A DNA stretch of 64,000 bases, taken from contig NZ_CAMLSE010000024.1 of NCBI RefSeq assembly GCF_946482605.1, positions 1 to 64,000 of the forward strand. Reading direction: 5' to 3'. Under the pieces are notes generated by a model that did no database searches, was not told the origin of the DNA, and saw only the letters and a program-made list of their open reading frames with translations. Shown here piece after piece: positions 58,709 through 64,000 of the stretch. How positions within the stretch are numbered: the first letter of the stretch is position 1; every line of letters begins with the position of its first letter. Origin of the DNA: an uncultured Dyadobacter sp. (GTDB lineage Bacteria > Bacteroidota > Bacteroidia > Cytophagales > Spirosomataceae). The position numbers and the translations under genes are program-made.

Positions 58709-59563
58709 CTATGCTTGCTTTTGCACGAGCTCCTGTGCGTTTTCTACCGCCTTCTTTTCTTTCCAATGCTGCCAATCGAGGCCCAGCAGTTTGGTCATGC
58801 TTTTATCCACAAATGTGTGGCGCACGAGGTTCATACCGCCGCGTACAGCGGTAAAAATCGAATTATTGGCACGCAATGCGAGGCTGAAACCGCCATCGAC
58901 GTAGCGAATGTAATGCCACCAGAGCGAAGGAATAAAGATCGTTTCTCCGTGATGCAGGATCGTTTCGTAGCCGGTTGCTCCTTCCAGAGCCGGGAATTTT
59001 TCGTAATCCGGGTCAATAGGATTTACCTTGCTCATCACCGTGAACGGATGATGGTACAGGCGGCGGCTTTCTTCAGGAGAGAATAAAATGACCTGCTTGC
59101 GGGTCTGGAACTGCGTCAGAAACACGTTCGAACAATCCATATCATAATGCAGGTTCGTAATGGAACCTTCTCCGCCAAAGAACACAAACTTGTAGGATTT
59201 CAGAAATCCATCCATGATCGTCGGAAAACGGATGTCGTTTGCCAGCTCGGGAATTTTCTTGAAAATATCAAAAAGGAAAATACGGAGATCGGTCGGGCCT
59301 TTCTCAATGAGGCTCAGGTAATCGCCAAATTTCATTGTCTTGGCTATCTGGAAATATTTGTCAGCGTCGTGGATGTGGTTGTCCACCAAAGGAACATCCA
59401 GGTTGCCGTGATTTTCACGTAACCAATCAAAAGTCCATTTTTCAACGGCCGGCCAATCCTTTGCCAGGTCAGTAAATACTACCGGGCGACTTGGTTTTAA
59501 GTAATTTTCGATGAATTCCTCGCGCGTAAGTCCGCTGCGCTTCTCTATGGGCACTAATTTCAT
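58709..59563 (-). CDS. Cupin-like/JmjC domain protein (probable Fe(II)/2-oxoglutarate-dependent hydroxylase)
   Basis: The 284-residue protein matches the Cupin_8/JmjC group: GLTREEFIENYLKPSRPVVFTDLAKDWPA at the N-terminus, the iron facial triad start ITNLHYDMDCSNVF (His-X-Asp), the second His in IFIPSLWWHYIRYVDGGFSLALR, and a Lys in TRKQVILFSPEE which fits 2-oxoglutarate binding. These enzymes hydroxylate proteins or RNA-linked targets. Substrate is unknown. It lies upstream of uvrB with a hairpin between. Confidence 0.87.
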   Translation of the reverse strand: MKLVPIEKRSGLTREEFIENYLKPSRPVVFTDLAKDWPAVEKWTFDWLRENHGNLDVPLVDNHIHDADKYFQIAKTMKFGDYLSLIEKGPTDLRIFLFDIFKKIPELANDIRFPTIMDGFLKSYKFVFFGGEGSITNLHYDMDCSNVFLTQFQTRKQVILFSPEESRRLYHHPFTVMSKVNPIDPDYEKFPALEGATGYETILHHGETIFIPSLWWHYIRYVDGGFSLALRANNSIFTAVRGGMNLVRHTFVDKSMTKLLGLDWQHWKEKKAVENAQELVQKQA

Positions 59564-59847
59564 AGCAAGAAACTGAGTAGTAGGTAATCAACTATTTAAT
59601 GAAATGCGGGAAACTGACGCTTTCCGGCAACGCCTAACCATCTGTCTCAGGCGGTCATACAGGCGTCAAATGTATTAAACAGATTTCAAAAAATATAAAT
59701 TTCGCAGAATATAATAAAAGATTACCCTTAAAACAGATAGGCTTAGTAGAATAAGTAAATAGACTCAGGCCTTATTCTTTTACCTTCAATCTGTTATTTT
59801 ACAGAAACCTTTCAGCTACCCAGCCTGCGCGGCCAGCCTGCCAAGCC

Positions 59848-60657
59848 ATGAAATATTTCACCATCCCCCCGCCTTCCGACCTCGCCAGATTTGTTCGGTT
59901 CTTTTGGATACTGGAACATGATGTCGCCGACAGTGAGCCGTATTTTCACCGGACCATGGCGGACGGCTGTGCTGAAATGGTTTTTCATTACCAGGGCCGT
60001 TTCGACGAAATCATGGGTGACGAGAAGAAGCAGCTTTCTTTCCGATCGGGCATTCATGGACAGTCCCAGTCGTTCCGGCGATTCGTGATCGGCGAAAACT
60101 TCGGGATCTTTGGGGTGTATCTCTACCCATTCGCCATTCCGGCATTGCTCGGCATTCCGGCCGCTGAATTCAGCGATCAAATGCCCGACCTTACCGAATG
60201 CCTGGGGAGTAAAGGGACTGAACTGGAAGAAAAAATGATGCTCGCCAAAGACCACGCCGATCGTGCGGACATTGTCTCGACATTTTTACGCGACCATCTC
60301 CGAGCCATGCCGGCTTACGAACCCGCGGTTTTCTCGGTCATCAGCGACATTATCCAAACCAAAGGTCTCGCCAAAGTCCCCGAGCTCGCCGACCGCAGTT
60401 TCCTCTCCACCCGGCAGTTTGAAAGGAAGTTCCTCGCGTTCTCCGGTTTTAGCCCCAAGCTGTTTAGCCGGATTATCCGTTTCCATGCAGCCCTCAACGA
60501 ATACGGCAATCATCAGAAATCGCTGACCGAAATTGCTTATGAATGTGGCTACTACGATCAATCGCATTTTATACGCGATTTCAAGGCATTCTCAGGAGAA
60601 CACCCCAAGACCTACTTCTCCGGCCATGCAGAAGGTATGGGCTACCGTGATGCATGA
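59848..60657 (+). CDS. AraC family transcriptional regulator with DUF6597-like N-terminal domain
   Basis: The 269-residue protein has an N-terminal sensor part of the DUF6597 type (PPPSDLARFVRFFWILEHD, ADGCAEMVFHYQGRF, FGIFGVYLYPFAIPALLGIPAAEF) and a C-terminal AraC HTH (LADRSFLSTRQFERKFLAFSGFSPKLFSRIIRFHAAL, SLTEIAYECGYYDQSHFIRDFKAFSGEHPKTY). It precedes a VOC protein gene by 68 bases in the same direction and may act on it or on itself. Effector is unknown. Confidence 0.9.
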   Translation: MKYFTIPPPSDLARFVRFFWILEHDVADSEPYFHRTMADGCAEMVFHYQGRFDEIMGDEKKQLSFRSGIHGQSQSFRRFVIGENFGIFGVYLYPFAIPALLGIPAAEFSDQMPDLTECLGSKGTELEEKMMLAKDHADRADIVSTFLRDHLRAMPAYEPAVFSVISDIIQTKGLAKVPELADRSFLSTRQFERKFLAFSGFSPKLFSRIIRFHAALNEYGNHQKSLTEIAYECGYYDQSHFIRDFKAFSGEHPKTYFSGHAEGMGYRDA

Positions 60658-60694
60658 TGTCGTATTTTTCCAATTTTCAGGTTTCCCGCCATTC

Positions 60695-60702
60695 TAGTTT
60701 TG
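60695..60702 (+). promoter_or_regulatory. -7 promoter element of the VOC gene
   Basis: TAGTTTTG fits TAnnTTTG, 23 bases before the ATG at 60726. The -33 TTG is not clear. Confidence 0.5.
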
Positions 60703-60725
60703 TCTGAAACAAAAAACAAAAACTC

Positions 60726-61112
60726 ATGAGCGCAACAAAAATCCCCCAGGGCCATCAGGCCGTCATGCCCTACCTGATGCTGGACGGTGCGGCCCGGTTC
60801 AAAAATTTCACGATCGAGGTTTTCGGCGGAACAGTTTCTTCCACCCACTACCAGGAGGACGACCCCGAAATGATCAAACACGCCGAAGTTTCCATTGCCG
60901 GAAGCACCATTATGTTCTGCGACAGCCGCGCCGAATGGCCCGCGCAGCCCGCCAATATGTTCGTATATGTTGAAAATGCGGATGACACTTATCAGAAAGC
61001 ACTCGGTGCAGGCGCCACAAGCGTAATGCCCCCGGCCGACCAGGACTACGGACGAAGCTGCGGGGTTACTGATCCTTGCGGCAACACCTGGTGGATCACC
61101 TCCGTCCTGTAA
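60726..61112 (+). CDS. VOC family (PhnB-like glyoxalase fold) protein
   Basis: The 128-residue protein is one vicinal-oxygen-chelate unit: VMPYLMLDGAARFKNFTIEVFGG, AEVSIAGSTIMFCDSRAEWP, FVYVENADDTYQKALGAGATSVMPPADQDYGRSCGVTDPCGNTWWI. It is PhnB-like and lacks most glyoxalase I metal residues, so enzymatic activity is uncertain. It lies behind an AraC-type regulator. Confidence 0.9.
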   Translation: MSATKIPQGHQAVMPYLMLDGAARFKNFTIEVFGGTVSSTHYQEDDPEMIKHAEVSIAGSTIMFCDSRAEWPAQPANMFVYVENADDTYQKALGAGATSVMPPADQDYGRSCGVTDPCGNTWWITSVL

Positions 61113-61116
61113 TCAC

Positions 61117-61157
61117 AATGCCATCTTTATGCTATATTTAGGCTTGAAGATGGCATT
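61117..61157. repeat. 11-bp inverted repeat between VOC and hypothetical genes
   Basis: AATGCCATCTT (61117-61127) and AAGATGGCATT (61147-61157) pair perfectly around a 19-base loop just after the VOC stop. No T-run follows on either strand. TATATTTA within the loop resembles a -7 element for the next gene. Confidence 0.5.
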
Positions 61158-61163
61158 CTTAGC

Positions 61164-61502
61164 ATGATCAATTACGACAACAAGACTTTTATCCCTCTTT
61201 CCAACTCTGACAATGGAGAGGTTGACTCCCAAATGCAGTTTGTATATAAACAAACCGGTAACATCGTAACCTCTACCTACTCGGGCGGACGTATCCGCAC
61301 CGGGCACCTTATCGCATTAGTTGATGCGCACGGAAACCTTGATATGCGTTACCATCAGGTCAACGACAAAGGTGAGATCACGACAGGTATATGTAAGTCG
61401 ACCCCGGAGCAACTTCCGAACGGAAAAATCCGTATGCATGAAAAATGGCAATGGACTTCCGGTGATCTTTCCGAAGGGGAATCGCTGCTGGAAGAACTGT
61501 AA
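61164..61502 (+). CDS. Small hypothetical protein (annotated in relatives as 'n-acetylglutamate synthase')
   Basis: The 112-residue protein is predicted to be beta-rich: INYDNKTFIPLSNSDNGEVD, FVYKQTGNIVTSTYSGGRIRTGHLIALVDAHGNLDMRYHQV, GICKSTPEQLPNGKIRMHEKWQWTSG. It looks like a small lipocalin-like barrel found in Bacteroidota and Firmicutes. The enzymatic name used in databases has no support in the sequence. It lies 25 bases before yceI-like. Confidence 0.75.
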   Translation: MINYDNKTFIPLSNSDNGEVDSQMQFVYKQTGNIVTSTYSGGRIRTGHLIALVDAHGNLDMRYHQVNDKGEITTGICKSTPEQLPNGKIRMHEKWQWTSGDLSEGESLLEEL

Positions 61503-61527
61503 CAATTCATCCAACCTAAAAACATTT

Positions 61528-62064
61528 ATGGTACACAGGCTTCACTTCGCAATGCTCGCGGCAATGATGATCGTTGCCGGAACCACTTCGGCACAGACCA
61601 GCAAAATCGTGTCCGGTTCGACCAAATTCAGCGTTAAGTTTATACTCGGAACCTGCAACGGCACATTCGATGCACCCAGAGGCGAAGCCGTTTTCAACGA
61701 AAAAACCCCTGAAACTTCGTCGTTCGATGTCAAAATCCCAGCAGGCACGTTCAAAACCAACAACAACGGTCGGGATAAGGATTTGAAAAGCGAGAAGTAT
61801 TTTTGGGTTGAAAAATATCCCGACATCCATTTCAAATCTGCGAAAGTCGAGAAAAAGGAAGGCAAATACCAGGCCACCGGCACGCTCACCATGCGCGACG
61901 TATCCCGCACCGTCACTTTGCCCTTCGAGGCCAGAAAGAATGCGGATGGCACTTACGCCCTCGCCAGCACCTTCGATGTAAACCGCCTGGATTACAAAAT
62001 CGGGGATAAGGACTGGAAACTCAAGGACGTCGTTACCGTCACCCTGCAAGCTACCATCAGATAA
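61528..62064 (+). CDS. YceI family periplasmic protein
   Basis: The 178-residue protein (start 61528; the in-frame TTG at 61321 reads through the preceding gene) has a signal peptide (MLAAMMIVAGTTSAQ) and then the YceI lipocalin-like barrel: TKFSVKFILGTCNGTFD, SSFDVKIPAGTFKTNN, DLKSEKYFWVEKYPDIHFKSAKV, and TGTLTMRDVSRTVTLPFEA. YceI proteins bind polyisoprenoids in the periplasm. It lies upstream of the TonB receptor but is separated by a regulated promoter. Confidence 0.92.
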   Translation: MVHRLHFAMLAAMMIVAGTTSAQTSKIVSGSTKFSVKFILGTCNGTFDAPRGEAVFNEKTPETSSFDVKIPAGTFKTNNNGRDKDLKSEKYFWVEKYPDIHFKSAKVEKKEGKYQATGTLTMRDVSRTVTLPFEARKNADGTYALASTFDVNRLDYKIGDKDWKLKDVVTVTLQATIR

Positions 62065-62116
62065 CAGGCATCCTTTGTGCTGCGAATCAGACCAGTAAAA
62101 ATTTATTTTCTAGTAA

Positions 62117-62167
62117 TTGTAATTAGTCTAAATAATATATTCCTTTGTGAATGTAATTAGTCTAAAT
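62117..62167 (+). promoter_or_regulatory. TonB receptor promoter flanked by two identical DtxR-like boxes
   Basis: GTAATTAGTCTAAAT occurs exactly at 62119-62133 and again at 62153-62167, 34 bases apart. Between them lies TTCCTTTG (62140-62147), a near match to TAnnTTTG, with TTG (62117-62119) 20 bases upstream. The first box lies in the spacer and the second over the predicted start of transcription. TTAGTCTAA is the reverse complement of TTAGACTAA in the mntH box. Confidence 0.65.
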
Positions 62168-62177
62168 TAGATATACT

Positions 62178-64000
62178 GTGAAATATCTTTTTACCCTCAT
62201 CTCTATCCTGTTGGTTATCAATCCAGTGCTTGCTCAGCAAGAAAGCGGCTCTATTGAAGGGAAGGTATTTTCAAAAAACGGCCAGGCAGTTACCGGGGCC
62301 GGTATCTATCTTAAAAACACCACATTCGGAACATTGACAGACGCTGACGGTCGCTTTGAATTAAACGCTCCGGCAGGCCTCTACGCTCTGATTGTCAAAA
62401 CGATCGGTAATCAAGACCATGCATTGGAAGTATCCGTTCAGGCAGGCCACACCGCCAAACTGGGCGAAATCACACTGCCCGAAACACCCATTGACCTTAA
62501 CGAGGTGGTCATTACAGGCCAGTCTGAACCGCAATCGCTCCGGAACTCGGTTTATCAGGTGCGAACGATCGATAGTGAGCGTATTCGTCTGCGGGGAGCT
62601 ACCAATCTCCAGACCATCCTTAATACTGAGCTCGGAATAAGGTTTTCTAATGATCTAACCCTCGGTACCAGCGATATACAGCTCATGGGAATGTCGGGTC
62701 AGGGAGTCAAAATCCTGCTCGATGGCATTCCAATGGTGGACCGGGGCAGCACCCGCGAGAGCCTGGGACAGATCGACATCAATACCATCGAGCGAATCGA
62801 AATTGTAGAGGGACCCATGTCGGTCATTTATGGCACGGATGCATTGGCGGGTGTGATCAATATCATTACTAAAAAGGGCCGGGGCGGCTCCTCTCTTACG
62901 GTCAATGCGAGGGTTCAGGAAGAAACTGCCGGTGACGAGTACGATGCATTTACAAAGAAAGGCACCCATAATCAGGGAGTGGGCGTAGCGTGGCAGAATG
63001 AGCACCTGCAAGTTTCAGGAAATGTTAGCCGAAACAATTTTGGTGGCTGGCAGGGTGCGTCAACCGGGCGTGCCAAAGCATGGATGCCTAAGGAACAGAT
63101 GCTTTACACCGCCGGGGCACGTTTCAGCGGCAGCAAATGGAACATCGGATACCGTTTTAATGGCACCGACGAGACGATCAAATACCTGGGCGACTATAAT
63201 CCGCTGAATGAAGCCGTTGATAAGGATTACATCACCAAACGCTGGTTTCACCAGGCACAGTCGGAGGTCAAAGTCTCGGATAAACTGAACTTTACCGCGG
63301 TTGGCTCTTACACGGACTATTCCCGAAGAACATTAAGCACCAAACTAGACCCGGCCGGTCGCCGGACATTATTACTCGAACCGGGCTCGCAGGACAAATC
63401 GGTTTTCAAGACTGCTTTTTTCCGGGGAACCGTATTTTACAAAGCCGCCGACTATCTTTCAATATTGGCCGGAATTGATTTTTCGAACAACAATGCATCC
63501 GGTGCGCGCATTCTCGATACCCCGACTATCAACGAATATGCCCTTTTTCTGGCACCGGAAATCCGCATCGGTCAGTTTCTGAAATTAACCCCCGGCGTAC
63601 GGTTCCTTGGAAATTCTGTCTATGATGCCCCTCCCGTCATTCCGTCCCTGAATGGCAAACTGACGTTCAGCAAGACTTGGGATCTGCGGTTCGGCTATGC
63701 ACGTGGTTTCCGTTCCCCAGCCCTGCGTGAATTGTATTTCGACTTTCATGACGCCTCCCATTCCGTCAATGGAAATGTCAATCTCAAAGCTGAATATTCG
63801 GATAGCTTCAATTCGTTCGTCGTGTGGCAGGCCGTGACTCGCGAGGGATTTAGGGTCAGCTCTACACTTGGCGGCTTCTACAACATTTTCCACGATATGA
63901 TCGACTTTGGAATCGATCCGAACGACAGGACACAAACCACCTATCTGAACATCCACCTTAATAAAACCACGGGGATTACGCTGGATAATAAGATATTCTG
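62178..64000 (+). CDS. TonB-dependent outer-membrane receptor (C-terminus cut by window edge)
   Basis: The frame is open from GTG 62178 to the last base, giving about 607 residues; the end is outside the window. A signal peptide (LFTLISILLVINPVLAQQ) is followed by a carboxypeptidase-D regulatory-like domain (GSIEGKVFSKNGQAVTGAGI, about 24-105), the plug (EVVITGQSEPQSLRNSVYQV, KILLDGIPMV, IERIEIVEGPMSVIYGTDALAGVINIITKKG) and the first barrel strands. No ATG exists upstream of the plug, so GTG is used. The double DtxR-like box suggests a receptor for siderophore, haem or metal complex. Confidence 0.92.
   Translation, partial: MKYLFTLISILLVINPVLAQQESGSIEGKVFSKNGQAVTGAGIYLKNTTFGTLTDADGRFELNAPAGLYALIVKTIGNQDHALEVSVQAGHTAKLGEITLPETPIDLNEVVITGQSEPQSLRNSVYQVRTIDSERIRLRGATNLQTILNTELGIRFSNDLTLGTSDIQLMGMSGQGVKILLDGIPMVDRGSTRESLGQIDINTIERIEIVEGPMSVIYGTDALAGVINIITKKGRGGSSLTVNARVQEETAGDEYDAFTKKGTHNQGVGVAWQNEHLQVSGNVSRNNFGGWQGASTGRAKAWMPKEQMLYTAGARFSGSKWNIGYRFNGTDETIKYLGDYNPLNEAVDKDYITKRWFHQAQSEVKVSDKLNFTAVGSYTDYSRRTLSTKLDPAGRRTLLLEPGSQDKSVFKTAFFRGTVFYKAADYLSILAGIDFSNNNASGARILDTPTINEYALFLAPEIRIGQFLKLTPGVRFLGNSVYDAPPVIPSLNGKLTFSKTWDLRFGYARGFRSPALRELYFDFHDASHSVNGNVNLKAEYSDSFNSFVVWQAVTREGFRVSSTLGGFYNIFHDMIDFGIDPNDRTQTTYLNIHLNKTTGITLDNKIF

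Noticed and set aside
61321..61527. An N-terminal extension of the YceI frame from a TTG
   Set aside because: It overlaps the preceding small gene and precedes a proper signal peptide that starts at 61528.
1..64000. tRNA, rRNA, tmRNA, CRISPR arrays, prophage or intact transposase genes
   Set aside because: I looked for conserved T-loop sequences, repeated spacers and transposase motifs and saw none; a covariance-model scan was not possible.

Overview
The window reads as a chromosomal segment of a Cytophagales-type Bacteroidota, most like Dyadobacter or a close relative. The evidence is a SusC/SusD pair with an ECF sigma factor and FecR anti-sigma, promoters of the Bacteroidota type (TTG ... 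TAnnTTTG) upstream of several genes, an IleRS of about 1150 residues, DUF3823/DUF4230-type proteins, and roughly 50 % GC. The genus is an inference. I saw no rRNA or tRNA gene, CRISPR array, prophage or intact insertion sequence.

Region 1 (1-17584, all minus strand) is a carbohydrate-uptake and sugar-processing locus. In transcription order it runs: ECF sigma, FecR, SusC, SusD, DUF3823 lipoprotein, a 1177-residue ThuA/dehydrogenase/cupredoxin lipoprotein, a second secreted ThuA protein, a Gfo/Idh/MocA oxidoreductase, a tagatose-3-epimerase-like isomerase, a secreted PHP-like hydrolase, and a GH43 glycosidase cut by the window edge. An array of small hairpins (4883-5004) and a strong terminator-like hairpin (3711-3739) divide it into sub-blocks.

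Region 2 (17585-34070) holds a decayed Rpn/PD-(D/E)XK gene, a serine-biosynthesis pair (a SerB-SerA fusion plus a SerC-like aminotransferase), a YheT-type hydrolase, a cold-shock protein, a polysaccharide deacetylase, an aldo/keto reductase and a lone GroES-like protein. It continues with a surface-glycan cluster (MBOAT acyltransferase, two GT2 enzymes, two large membrane proteins), then EamA and LptF/G genes.

Region 3 (34077-38875) is a metal and potassium block. A DtxR/MntR regulator is divergent from an Nramp transporter whose promoter carries a DtxR-like box; Kup and a PyrR-like phosphoribosyltransferase follow. Related boxes precede the PepSY membrane protein (48.1 kb) and the TonB receptor (62.1 kb), so one metal regulon probably spans the window.

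Region 4 (38937-45868) combines a class I amidotransferase, an Uma2 protein, an aldehyde dehydrogenase, an SDR and a glutamine-synthetase-family enzyme, which suggests a gamma-glutamylation route for amine catabolism. DUF4230 and bile-acid-symporter-family genes follow.

Region 5 (46064-64000) is mixed: GH16 glucanase, PepSY protein, beta-carbonic anhydrase, ileS, a DUF6934-like gene with a 57-residue partner, an SDR, two small orphan ORFs, a DeoR regulator divergent from a 5'(3')-deoxyribonucleotidase with helically phased TTGCAA boxes between them, a MazF/antitoxin pair, uvrB, a JmjC/cupin protein, an AraC regulator, a VOC protein, a small hypothetical, YceI, and a TonB receptor cut by the right edge. 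No gap between called genes exceeds 300 bases.
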